DNA of 36,480 nucleotides. Origin: Lachnospiraceae bacterium (GTDB lineage: Bacteria; Bacillota; Clostridia; Lachnospirales; Lachnospiraceae). Position 1 is the stretch's first letter, and each line of letters begins with the position of its first letter. Below are positions 16,252 to 24,264 of this stretch, piece after piece. The position numbers were made by a program, and so were the translations under genes. The notes beneath the pieces were generated by a model. That model saw nothing but the letters and a program-made list of their open reading frames with translations. It searched no databases and was not told the DNA's origin. The stretch lies in NCBI GenBank assembly GCA_011959805.1, contig BLMC01000026.1, positions 1-36,480 on the forward strand. Direction: 5' to 3'.

Positions 16252-16800
16252 TTAATGAAGGTTGTGAAAAGGTATGAAGAGTAGTATTTCATCAAATTTA
16301 CATTTATGGCAGTCACTCTCCAGAATCATGCGATTCATGACATCATACAAATATCCAAACCCTATAGAGGCCTGGGCTTTGTCCCTTTCTTGCTGGAAGT
16401 TCCGAATTCTTCCAGGGTTTCCTTGTAGTAGGGATATTGATCCCTGATCCGTCCGCGGCAAGGACTAAATATCCGTGAAAGGTAGAAAATCCAGGTTCTG
16501 CATAAAAGTTTCTGCTATGATGGCGGTAAAGTTTATAAAAAGCCAGTGGATTAAGTTTTATGCGCTGTTTCAGATAGCCAGGTTTTGATATTTCCAATCC
16601 AGGATGTGCAGTTTTCATATAATTCGTTCCAGACGCAATGTGATACCCTTTCGGTTCAGCATGGTAAACAGAAGGTCTGTGAAAGGCGTTTTTGGGTTTC
16701 TTATAAAAGAGAACGGATTGCCATTTCTACAAAAATTCTGAAATTCAGCCTGATGGATCAAACTGATATCACAACAGGATCGTTTTTGAGAATTATTCAT
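16252..16800 (-). pseudogene. IS4-type transposase remnant, frameshifted and truncated
   Basis: Read on the minus strand, three consecutive frames give pieces of one IS4-family transposase. The N-terminal piece (16615-16800) contains FIRNPKTPFTDLLFTMLNRKG. The middle piece (about 16440-16618) contains SRNFY and LAADGSGINIP, where the Asp of ADGS is the first catalytic acid. The last piece (16252-16440) contains IGFGYLYDVMNRMILES. Frameshifts fall near 16620 and 16440, and the second half of the DDE domain is missing. Dead element; its upstream end is near 16917, where AGCATTATCTCAATGTGATTAA reads on the minus strand. Confidence 0.75.
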
Positions 16801-16870
16801 AAAATCACCTGCCTTAGGGAGTACGAAGAATATCAGTTTTCTATTTCAATTTTACAGCATAATACAGAAA

Positions 16871-16909
16871 AAAGGAACCTTTTACAATTTACAATATAAA
16901 AGATTCCTT
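16871..16909. terminator. Hairpin at the upstream end of the IS4 remnant
   Basis: AAGGAACCTTT and AAAGATTCCTT form a stem with one mismatch. It lies upstream of the minus-strand transposase start, where such elements often carry a hairpin that blocks incoming transcription. Terminator strength is unclear. Confidence 0.4.
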
Positions 16910-17287
16910 AAGTTAATCACATTGAGATAATGCTGACTTTTTTGACAGTTTGAGCGTGAAATCAACTATTTCACACATCCTGATTTGTACGCCCGCAAAA
17001 GCAGACAGATGGGAGTTAGTGTAAAAAGTGTTGTGCTGATAGAATAACAATGCTATTTGCAAGTTTTTCATTTAATTGATATGCAAAAGTAATTTTGCCC
17101 GAATCATTTGGACCTATCATAACAATTGGGAAGTCCGCTGACAGGCGGAGGGTTGCTTAAAGCCTTCTTAGCGCCATAAAGTGAATTCCCGCTAGTTAGT
17201 CAAGAGCGATTTATAGGAAATTCATTTGTATTTATGCTTGGCATACGATATAATAAAATCATATATTTGGTGAATCAGGTGGAAAAT
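16910..17287. other. Decayed mobile DNA between IS4 remnant and restriction genes
   Basis: No intact gene. Contains a P-loop protein fragment on the minus strand (17040-17129) and a relatively GC-rich stretch (17131-17215) of unknown origin. Confidence 0.4.
17040..17129 (-). pseudogene. Fragment of a P-loop (zeta-toxin-like) protein
   Basis: On the minus strand about 30 codons read PIVMIGPNDSGKITFAYQLN and on, the start of a P-loop ATPase or kinase with Walker A GPNDSGKI. Proteins beginning this way include zeta-type kinases. No start, no continuation: a scrap left by recombination. Confidence 0.4.
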
Positions 17288-17911
17288 ATGAATGTTGATG
17301 TCTATAATAAAGTAAAAGAATTGGCTGATAAATATGCGGAAGAACTAAAAAATCAAGTTGATTTACGCATTGAAGAAATGAAATTAGATGATACTTCACA
17401 TTATTTGTTGTATAGAGTTCTGGGTGTAACAAATGAGGAAGGAAATTTAATTGATCTATATCAGAATAAAGGGCGGTTCTTATATAAATATGCGGGGGCA
17501 TTTTTAGAAGAAGCGGCGGTTTTATGTATTAAATATAAATATGCTTATGCTTCTAAAGTGAAAATTCAAAATACGTTAGGCATTAGACCTAAAACATTTG
17601 AGATTGATTGCTTAGTTGATAATTTGGCACATGAAATAAAATGGAGAGATGCTACAACTGATGGGGATCATATTACAAAAGAGCATACGAGAGTAAAAGT
17701 TATTAGCGATAAAGGCTATATTCCTATAAGAGTGATGTTTTATTACCCACAGCGCACTCAAGCACAGAGAATACAAGATACATTGAAAACATTGTATCAA
17801 GGGATTGGTGGCAAGTATTATTATGGGGACGTAGCCTGGAGGTATATTGAAGAGTTTACAGGGATTAATTTACTTGAGATACTTGAATGTATTGCACAAT
17901 CGAGGGAGTGA
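17288..17911 (+). CDS. ApaLI-like type II restriction endonuclease (207 aa)
   Basis: The protein resembles the ApaLI-like endonuclease family: LYRVLGVTNEEGNLIDLYQNKGRFLYKYAG, then EIDCLVDNLAHEIKWRDATTDGDHI. The latter contains an acidic residue and the E-x-K pair (HEIKW) of a PD-(D/E)xK nuclease core. AGGTGG at 17276-17282 favours ATG 17288; ATG 17234 is also in frame but lacks a site. A DNA methyltransferase gene starts nine bases after its stop, giving a standard type II pair. By family the target would be GTGCAC or a relative, not verifiable here. Confidence 0.7.
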   Translation: MNVDVYNKVKELADKYAEELKNQVDLRIEEMKLDDTSHYLLYRVLGVTNEEGNLIDLYQNKGRFLYKYAGAFLEEAAVLCIKYKYAYASKVKIQNTLGIRPKTFEIDCLVDNLAHEIKWRDATTDGDHITKEHTRVKVISDKGYIPIRVMFYYPQRTQAQRIQDTLKTLYQGIGGKYYYGDVAWRYIEEFTGINLLEILECIAQSRE

Positions 17912-17919
17912 GGGTATAA

Positions 17920-19104
17920 GTGATAATTTGTGATGATTGTCTAAACGTATTAAAAAAAATAGAAGATAATACTATTGATATGGTATATTTAGATCCACCC
18001 TTTTTTTCTCAAAAGATTCAGTGCATGAAAGATTCCAGTGGAATTGAGTATAGGTTTTCTGATATTTGGAATACAAGAGGTGAGTATCTTGAATATATAA
18101 GAATTCGTATTAAAGAAATAAAAAGGGTATTAAAGAAAACAGGAAGTGTTTTTTTGCATTGTGATGATTCTGCTTCACATTACTTGCGGATGATTTTAGA
18201 TGATGAGTTTGGAGAAAGCAATTTTAGGAGTGAAATTATTTGGACATATAAAAGATGGTCTAACGCAAGAAAAGGATTACTTCCTGGTCATCAAACTATA
18301 TTCTTTTATTCTAAAACTAGTAATTTTAAGTTTAATATAATTTATAAGAAATATTCGCCTACTACTAATATAGATCAAATTCTACAAGAGAGAGTACGAA
18401 ATAGTGAGGGAAAAGCGAGTTATAAGTATGATAAAAAGGGAAATGTTGTAATAGCTAAAGAGAAGAAAGGAGTGCCTATGTCAGATGTATGGGAAATTCC
18501 CTTTTTAAATCCGAAAGCGAAAGAAAGAACTGGCTATCCCACACAAAAACCGATAGAATTGCTTGAAAGGATAATTCAAATAAGTACGGATGAAGGAGAC
18601 TCTGTTTTAGATCCATTTTGCGGAAGTGGCACTACATTGGTAGCGGCGAAAATATTAAATAGAAATTTTATAGGAGTTGATAAAAATTCTAGTGCTATTG
18701 AGTTATGCAATCGAAGATTAGCTGCACCAATTAAGACTGTGTCCAGATTGTTACAAGTTGGGGTGGATGCATATAGAACTAAAACTGATGAAGAATTAGC
18801 AATATTAAATATGCTGGGATGTGACGTGGTACAGAGGAATAAGGGAATAGATGGATTTCTAAAAAAATTCTATTTAGGCGCACCCGTCGCTATAAAAATA
18901 CAAAAGTCACATGAAAGCTTTTCAAAGGCAATTAGTTTACTTAATAATGCTGGAAAAAGGAAAAAGTGTAGTTTTACTGTGATGATTCGAACATCCGAAG
19001 ACCTAGTGGACAGTGAGATACCAATACCATCAAATATGATAGTGATTGATGGACTTGATTTGCAATTGAATGCGAGTTTATTAAAGGGATTAAATAATAT
19101 ATAA
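17920..19104 (+). CDS. Type II DNA (adenine-N6 or cytosine-N4) methyltransferase with C-terminal extension (394 aa)
   Basis: GTG 17920 follows GAGGG. Motif IV DPPF (25-28) precedes motif I DPFCGSGTT (231-239), the order of beta-class amino-methyltransferases; TGYPTQKP (204-211) is also typical. It protects host DNA from the neighbouring endonuclease. Residues after about 285 form an added domain with CDVVQRNKGIDGFL (301-314) and PVAIKIQK (322-329), which resembles a PD-(D/E)xK-like fold with Gln-x-Lys; this could be a DNA-recognition or degenerate nuclease domain. Base and sequence specificity cannot be told. Confidence 0.8.
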   Translation: MIICDDCLNVLKKIEDNTIDMVYLDPPFFSQKIQCMKDSSGIEYRFSDIWNTRGEYLEYIRIRIKEIKRVLKKTGSVFLHCDDSASHYLRMILDDEFGESNFRSEIIWTYKRWSNARKGLLPGHQTIFFYSKTSNFKFNIIYKKYSPTTNIDQILQERVRNSEGKASYKYDKKGNVVIAKEKKGVPMSDVWEIPFLNPKAKERTGYPTQKPIELLERIIQISTDEGDSVLDPFCGSGTTLVAAKILNRNFIGVDKNSSAIELCNRRLAAPIKTVSRLLQVGVDAYRTKTDEELAILNMLGCDVVQRNKGIDGFLKKFYLGAPVAIKIQKSHESFSKAISLLNNAGKRKKCSFTVMIRTSEDLVDSEIPIPSNMIVIDGLDLQLNASLLKGLNNI

Positions 19105-19149
19105 CAAGAGATTGATGCGAGGATAAAAAAGAGAATTTGAGGAGAATTT

Positions 19150-19357
19150 ATGAAGAATATAATAGAATTTCCCAAAGTTTTTATCTCATATGCGTGCGGG
19201 ACGAAAGATTATCAGGCCAAAGTTCTTTCTTTTGCAACAAATTTAATAAATGATGGTATTGATGTTGTATTAGATCAGTGGTCACTAAAAGAAGAAAATG
19301 ATACATACGCATTTATGAAATAAAGTGTTACAGGCTCAACAATAACAAATGTATTGG
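19150..19357 (+). pseudogene. SEFIR/TIR-domain defence protein, N-terminal remnant
   Basis: GGAG precedes ATG 19150. The first 57 codons read KVFISYACGTKDYQAKVLSF and DGIDVVLDQWSLKEENDTYAF, a typical bacterial SEFIR/TIR domain start. TAA at 19321-19323 interrupts it, yet the frame continues as SVTGSTITNVLVY, the next SEFIR strand, so this is a point mutation in a once intact gene. The sequence is cut by an IS3 fragment at about 19358. It follows the restriction pair by 45 bases, forming a small decayed defence cluster. Confidence 0.7.
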
Positions 19358-19565
19358 TATATCGATGCAGAACTAGCTATACAGACATTAAAAATAGCAT
19401 TGGAAAAACCCACTATCCTAAAAACCTGCTACTGCACAGTGACTAGGGTTCTATACCTCACAGGCATTTACAGACTACTGTAAAGAAAAAGGAGTGAAAC
19501 AAAGTATGAGCAAAACGGGGTGTTCTTACGATAACGCTCCAATGGAAAAAAGAACACAAAGATAA
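19358..19565 (+). pseudogene. IS3-family OrfB C-terminal remnant
   Basis: Fragments in two frames read DAELAIQTLKIALEK, LHSD-stop-GS and then TSQAFTDYCKEKGVKQSMSK with GCSYDNAPME. These are the conserved HSDQGxQYTS and SYDNAPxE blocks of IS3 integrases. A stop replaces Gln, one frameshift follows, and the end is lost. It sits directly on the broken SEFIR gene. Confidence 0.75.
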
Positions 19566-19585
19566 TTACTAACAATTTTTTCCTT

Positions 19586-19804
19586 ATGAGTGTTACAAAA
19601 AAGCTGGACCATTTCATTTTGAATTGTGTGGATGTTGCAATAGAAAAAACAGAACAGGTTGCTGTAGTTGAGAAGCAGTACCAGACGGATAAGGTAGAAC
19701 AGAAGACAGCAGGTATTGGCAATGTGGAGGCTGTAAATTTAGTTGAACTTGCAGTAGTAAGTAGTAGCAGAGTTGGAGTTCTAGTATGGGGCAGAGGTTT
19801 TTAA
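19586..19804 (+). CDS. Hypothetical 72-aa ORF, possible small peptide gene
   Basis: An open frame from ATG 19586 ends 15 bases before a strong terminator. The product is Val- and Glu-rich with one Cys (Cys14) and a C-terminus VVSSSRVGVLVWGRGF. No good ribosome site is visible and no family is recognised. It may be a precursor-like peptide of the downstream cluster, or chance coding next to IS debris. Confidence 0.25.
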   Translation: MSVTKKLDHFILNCVDVAIEKTEQVAVVEKQYQTDKVEQKTAGIGNVEAVNLVELAVVSSSRVGVLVWGRGF

Positions 19805-19818
19805 ACCATACTAAAAAG

Positions 19819-19866
19819 AAAAGTCCTCTTGAATTGAACTAAGGTTTGATTCAAGAGGACTTTTTT
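19819..19866 (+). terminator. Strong terminator
   Basis: AAGTCCTCTTGAAT pairs perfectly with ATTCAAGAGGACTT and is followed by six T. It separates the defence/IS debris from the next peptide operon. Confidence 0.85.
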
Positions 19867-19879
19867 GGATTTAGTGGTC

Positions 19880-19945
19880 GTTTTCTGCAAAAACATGTTA
19901 TTTTCTGCAAGGGTGGTTGTTTTTGATGATGGTATAACTTACAAT
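19880..19945 (+). promoter_or_regulatory. LytTR/AgrA-like direct repeat and promoter of the 47-aa peptide operon
   Basis: TTTTCTGCAA occurs at 19881-19890 and 19901-19910 (period 20 bp). A -10-like TACAAT lies at 19940-19945, 30 bases after the second copy. The same motif with near-identical geometry precedes 30560 and 35735. Direct repeats about two helical turns apart and close to the -35 region are the mark of LytTR-domain activators such as AgrA. Confidence 0.6.
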
Positions 19946-20022
19946 TTAACAAAGTAATTTCATAAGCTCTAATGTGAAATTATTTCTGTGTACAAACAAC
20001 AATAACTAAGGAGGTAAAATGT

Positions 20023-20166
20023 ATGGAACAGAACAAGAATTTTGAGAATGAAAATGAGGAAGTAAAGGCAGATTTCGAAGAGGTGAAATTGACGGATTGT
20101 GATGTGCCGATTAATTGTCCATTTGGACTTGATCTAGCAGAAGATGCATTTCCGGATCATCACTAA
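20023..20166 (+). CDS. RiPP precursor, acidic 47-aa peptide with two Cys
   Basis: ATG 20023 follows AAGGAGG. The first 22 residues are rich in Glu, Asn and Lys (leader-like). The C-terminal part contains Cys26 and Cys32 (C-x5-C) in TDCDVPINCPFGLDLAEDAF, ending PDHH. It is the only peptide gene between a regulated promoter and five radical SAM genes, and a hairpin follows it as with the other precursors here. The five Asp and two Pro in the core and the terminal His pair are unusual for a membrane-active peptide. I know no family that it matches. Likely modifications are Cys-based or C-C cross-links plus methylation, judged only from the enzymes. Confidence 0.75.
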   Translation: MEQNKNFENENEEVKADFEEVKLTDCDVPINCPFGLDLAEDAFPDHH

Positions 20167-20239
20167 AATGAAAGTTAATACCTTATTTCTTTTGTAAATC
20201 AACACTTGAGTAACAAGGGAATGATTGAAAAGGCAAGAT

Positions 20240-20294
20240 AAGCTGTATGGTAAGAATTGTTAGGTACATAGAATTTTGCCATACAGCTTTTTTG
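20240..20294 (+). terminator. Terminator/attenuator between precursor and maturases
   Basis: AAGCTGTATGGTAAGAATT pairs with AATTTTGCCATACAGCTT (two mismatches), followed by TTTTTG. Partial read-through would be needed to express the maturases unless they have another promoter. Confidence 0.8.
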
Positions 20295-20335
20295 TGGAAC
20301 ATTAATGCTACGATTGAGGATAGGAAGAATTGTTA

Positions 20336-21718
20336 ATGTTAACTGAAAATATAATGTTATTTAAAACGCATAACAGATATATAATGATTGATAATTTTAC
20401 TTTTAATATTTTTTTACTGAATGAAACAACTTTTAAAATCCTGGAAGCCTTAAAAAGAGGATTAAATAAAGGTGAAGTTGAAAAAGTATTTGGAAAAAAT
20501 AATGTAAGTAAAGTTTGTGATTACATAAATGATTTAAAAGAAAAGAAGGCAATATATGATCTTAAAGAAGATTTCTATAATAGTAAAAAGATAGTAGAAG
20601 GTATTATTCCTAGGCAGCCAGAATTATTGGAGGCTGTATTTATGCTTGTACAATGCTGTAATATGCAGTGTAAGTATTGTTATGGGAATAGCGGTCAGTT
20701 TGGAAATAAAAGTGTCATGAGTAAGGAAATGGCAAAAAAGTATTTTGAATATTTTTTAAAAAGTTGTGAAGAGCATTCTCGCCAAAAAGTTAAATTTTTA
20801 GGTGGTGAACCATTATTAAATTTTGATATTATGAAATATATTATAGAGCTGTGGGAGCAATGGAAAAGCTCATTCTTAGGAAGAGATTTATCATTTTCAT
20901 TTACTACAAATGGAACACTTTTTACTCCTGAAATAGTTCAATATATTAAGGAAAAGAAAATAGGTGTTACAATTAGTTTAGATGGGCCTGAGAATATACA
21001 GAATAGTATGAGAAAATTCCATGATGGAAGTTTCACTTACAATGCTGTAATGAGAGGAATAGATTTACTTGAAAAATATGAAGTATTTTTTACAATTAGG
21101 GCGACTGTAACAAGCAATGAAAACTTGGATGAATTATACCAATATTTTGAGGAAAAAAATTTTAGTATTGTGCATATTATACCTGTTGATTATCCAATGA
21201 AAGCAAAAGTTGAGGACTACCAATGGGATTTAAAACAATATGGAGATTATGTTAATAGAGAAATGAATTTGCTCACAGAAGGTTGTGATGAGATTAGCGC
21301 TGGTAATAATAATACATTTAAAGCAAGGCAGATGAAGATTATATATAATGATATTAATTTTAGAAATAAAACATTTCCCTTTAAGTGTAGTGCTGGATGG
21401 TGGAGCGCTGTTTTTAGCTCTGATGGGTACATATATCCATGTCATAGATTAGTTGGCAATAAGCATTATCGCATAGGTGATTATTTAAAGGGGATTGAGG
21501 TAAATAAAATAAAAGAAATATATTTTAAAATACTCGAAGCAAGTAAGAAATGTAATTTTTGTATAGCATTTACAACATGCAAAAGAAGATGTATGGCTCA
21601 AATGGCTTTGCCAGATGGAAATTTTGCTGAGATTTCAGATGAATTATGTGACATATATCGAGATTCAAATAAACATATTTGGGACTTGTTTTTTAAAATT
21701 CGAGATGTGGTAGATTGA
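20336..21718 (+). CDS. Radical SAM/SPASM maturase with N-terminal RRE (460 aa)
   Basis: Residues 1-90 resemble a PqqD-like recognition element. The radical SAM motif is C108, C112, C115 (CNMQCKYC), then FLGGEPLLNF. The SPASM part has CSAGWW, YIYPCHRLVGN, IGDY and a final CNFC...CKRRC...LCD set. It is about 45 percent similar by eye to the next gene, so the two arose by duplication. ATG 20336 is seven bases from AGGAAG; an in-frame TTG at 20330 is less likely. Presumed to install a radical-derived cross-link on the 47-aa peptide. Confidence 0.85.
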   Translation: MLTENIMLFKTHNRYIMIDNFTFNIFLLNETTFKILEALKRGLNKGEVEKVFGKNNVSKVCDYINDLKEKKAIYDLKEDFYNSKKIVEGIIPRQPELLEAVFMLVQCCNMQCKYCYGNSGQFGNKSVMSKEMAKKYFEYFLKSCEEHSRQKVKFLGGEPLLNFDIMKYIIELWEQWKSSFLGRDLSFSFTTNGTLFTPEIVQYIKEKKIGVTISLDGPENIQNSMRKFHDGSFTYNAVMRGIDLLEKYEVFFTIRATVTSNENLDELYQYFEEKNFSIVHIIPVDYPMKAKVEDYQWDLKQYGDYVNREMNLLTEGCDEISAGNNNTFKARQMKIIYNDINFRNKTFPFKCSAGWWSAVFSSDGYIYPCHRLVGNKHYRIGDYLKGIEVNKIKEIYFKILEASKKCNFCIAFTTCKRRCMAQMALPDGNFAEISDELCDIYRDSNKHIWDLFFKIRDVVD

Positions 21719-21738
21719 AAAATAGAAGGAGAAAAGAT

Positions 21739-23193
21739 ATGGACTTAAAAGGAATAAATTTAGTTGAAAGTAACAATCGATATATGCTAGTAGATTACTT
21801 AGCCAGAAAACCAGTAATTATTAGTAAAAGAGTATATGATATTTTATCTAAAATGAAAAGTGAGGTTTCAATAGAAACACTGAAGGAAGAGTATGATGCG
21901 GATTTGATTGAAACTGTACTAAATACAGTAAATGATATGATACAGAGAGGGGTTATTGAAAATACAGATAGAAATTTTTATGTGGAAGGAGAAAGGGTAA
22001 TTTGTAATTATAAAGAACAAGATGTTGAATTACTTGAGGGAATGATTATGGTTTCGCAAGATTGCAATATGGCTTGCACATATTGTTATGGGGGAGAGTC
22101 GGGTACATATAATCAAAAGGGATTAATGAGTATCGAAATGGCTGAAAGGTGTTTTCGATACTTACTTTCTGTAGGAACTGAAAGGGAATTTCAAAAGGTT
22201 ATTTTTTTTGGTGGTGAACCTTTGCTAAATATGGAGGTAATAAAACATATTGTACTGTTGTGGGAAAAAATAAAACAGAATTATGATGGGCGGAAAATAT
22301 ATTTTGCATTAACTACAAATGGTCTGCTTTTAAGTTCAGAAATTGTAAAGTTTTTTAAAGATTATAATGTGGGAGTTTCTATTAGTTTAGACGGTCCTAG
22401 AGAAATTCATAATGCAAATCGTGTTTTGCAAAACGGTTCTGCATCATTTGATAAAGTAATGCAAGCAATTGAACTTATGCGCAAATGTGAGTTACCTTTT
22501 TCGGTTAGAACTACTATTACAAAAAATGTTGATCTTGATAAACTGTACAAATTTTTTGAAGAACAGGATTTTGATATTCATACAATTTCTTTAGTTGATT
22601 ATCCGATGGTGCATCCTCAACGGGAATATCAATTTGATTTAAAAACATATGAAGAATTTTCAAAAAGACAACGAGAAATAGTTCATGATGGATGTGAAGA
22701 TATTTTGCGGGGAAAGAAAAACTCATTTAAGGCAAAACAAATGAGTGTGTCGTTTCATAATTCAAAATGTTCAGATTTTCATTTCATATGTGGAGCAGGA
22801 TTTTGGTTGGCAACATTTGGTTTGGATGGGTATATATATCCTTGTAATCGATTAGTCGGGCATGAAAAGTTTCGTATAGGTGATATTGATAATGGGATAA
22901 ACAAAGATAAGATGGTAAAAATATTGGAAGAGTTTTTGGATGCTAGTAAAAATTGTAAATCTTGTTGGGCAGCATCGCATTGTAAGGGAAGATGTTTCCA
23001 CCAAAAAGTAAATAACAAAGGAGCATTAAAGGAATTACCTATAGGATTATGTGACATATATAGAGAAAATATCGCCGATTCATTATTTTTTGCTCATAAA
23101 TTTAAAAATTATATACAAGAAAACAAAAAAGATTTTGGAGAAGCGATAATAAGATATGATGCAGATTATATGATGAAAAATTATAAAAAGTGA
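21739..23193 (+). CDS. Radical SAM/SPASM maturase, tandem paralog (484 aa)
   Basis: AAGGAG precedes ATG 21739, 20 bases after the previous stop. N-terminal PqqD-like domain, motif C109, C113, C116 (CNMACTYC), FFGGEPLLNM, and a SPASM region with CGAGFW, YIYPCNRLVGHEKFRIGDI, CKSC...CKGRC and LCDIYR. Long blocks match the upstream paralog (for example LVDYPM, QFDLKTYEEF, KAKQM and LCDIYR). Its C-terminus is about 35 residues longer. Two paralogs acting on one short precursor suggest different sites, a heterodimer, or recent subfunctionalisation. Confidence 0.85.
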   Translation: MDLKGINLVESNNRYMLVDYLARKPVIISKRVYDILSKMKSEVSIETLKEEYDADLIETVLNTVNDMIQRGVIENTDRNFYVEGERVICNYKEQDVELLEGMIMVSQDCNMACTYCYGGESGTYNQKGLMSIEMAERCFRYLLSVGTEREFQKVIFFGGEPLLNMEVIKHIVLLWEKIKQNYDGRKIYFALTTNGLLLSSEIVKFFKDYNVGVSISLDGPREIHNANRVLQNGSASFDKVMQAIELMRKCELPFSVRTTITKNVDLDKLYKFFEEQDFDIHTISLVDYPMVHPQREYQFDLKTYEEFSKRQREIVHDGCEDILRGKKNSFKAKQMSVSFHNSKCSDFHFICGAGFWLATFGLDGYIYPCNRLVGHEKFRIGDIDNGINKDKMVKILEEFLDASKNCKSCWAASHCKGRCFHQKVNNKGALKELPIGLCDIYRENIADSLFFAHKFKNYIQENKKDFGEAIIRYDADYMMKNYKK

Positions 23194-23202
23194 GGCATAA
23201 AA

Positions 23203-24264
23203 ATGGATAAATGTGAAAAAATATTTAAGTTAAACACTGATAAAACCATTGTTTTTGAACTAAATTATAGTTGTAATTTGCAATGTATTCATTGCTATGT
23301 ACCAAGCGAGGAAAAACTTCAAAGGAGGTTTATGAACTATTCAGATGCAAAAAGTTTGCTAGACCAATTGCAGAATAATGGTTTTAAACGAATACTGATC
23401 ACTGGTGGAGAACCCCTACTTAATCCAGATTTTGAGAAAATATATACATATGCATGGGATATGGGATTTACAATTAGTCTTTTTTCAAATGTAACATTAA
23501 TGGATGAAAAAATTAAAAGGCTGCTTGTTGAAAAAAAACCAGCACTAATCAGAGTATCGCTATTTGGTGGAGACATAGATTCATATGAAAAAGTTACCGG
23601 ACATAATTTGTATAAAGTTGTGTATGCAAATATTCTTTTTCTTAAAGAAAATAATGTGAATGTTACAGTAAAGATTCCATTATTAAAACAAAATAATCTT
23701 GTTGCGATAAGGGAGATTCAGCAAAGTCTAGCGGAACAGGGGATTTCAACGAAAGTTGAAGTAAGGATATTGCCTCGCTTTGATGGTGATAATGAGACTG
23801 TAAATTATCGCTATAGACCGGAAGAAATAATTGCTTTGGGAATAGATAACCAAGTAAGAGGATTAGAAAAATATAAACAGATAAGCAAACAATTTGATAA
23901 GAAAGTAAAAGATATAAATTACTGTATTCATGTATGCCAACCTTTTGTTGTAAATCCGGAATGTAAACTGCAACTATGTTTTTTTATGAGAGAATGGACT
24001 ATTGATTTAAAAACTGTTCCTTTTCTAAAAGCGCTTGAGATGTTAATAGAAAAAATTAGTAATGAACAAATAGAAAATTCAGAATTTGAATGTAAGGGTT
24101 GCGATAAACAGTATATGTGTCCGTATTGTCCGGGATGGGCAAAAACAGAAGTTGGTATGATAAATAAGAAGATTCCCTTTTTATGCGAGTTGGTAGAAGG
24201 ATATGAAAATAAATATAATGCATTAATAGTGAATAAAAAAAATGAGGTAGTTGAAAATGAATAG
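23203..24264 (+). CDS. Third radical SAM/SPASM protein (353 aa)
   Basis: No N-terminal recognition domain: the radical SAM motif lies early at C24, C28, C31 (CNLQCIHC), followed by ITGGEPLLNP (about 65-74). The C-terminal Cys cluster (YCIHVCQP, CKLQLCFF, CKGCDKQYMCPYCPGW, LCEL) fits a SPASM domain. It resembles PqqE/AlbA-type enzymes more than its two upstream neighbours, so a distinct reaction is likely. GAGG precedes ATG 23203, nine bases after the previous stop, and its end overlaps the next gene, showing one operon. Confidence 0.8.
   Translation: MDKCEKIFKLNTDKTIVFELNYSCNLQCIHCYVPSEEKLQRRFMNYSDAKSLLDQLQNNGFKRILITGGEPLLNPDFEKIYTYAWDMGFTISLFSNVTLMDEKIKRLLVEKKPALIRVSLFGGDIDSYEKVTGHNLYKVVYANILFLKENNVNVTVKIPLLKQNNLVAIREIQQSLAEQGISTKVEVRILPRFDGDNETVNYRYRPEEIIALGIDNQVRGLEKYKQISKQFDKKVKDINYCIHVCQPFVVNPECKLQLCFFMREWTIDLKTVPFLKALEMLIEKISNEQIENSEFECKGCDKQYMCPYCPGWAKTEVGMINKKIPFLCELVEGYENKYNALIVNKKNEVVENE

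Noticed and set aside
16585..16899. Open frame on the + strand (104 aa)
   Set aside because: Antisense of the IS4 transposase remnant, whose conserved blocks are on the minus strand.
22779..23057. Minus-strand open frame (92 aa)
   Set aside because: Opposite the SPASM coding region of the 21739 gene; Cys/Trp/His-rich shadow without a ribosome site.
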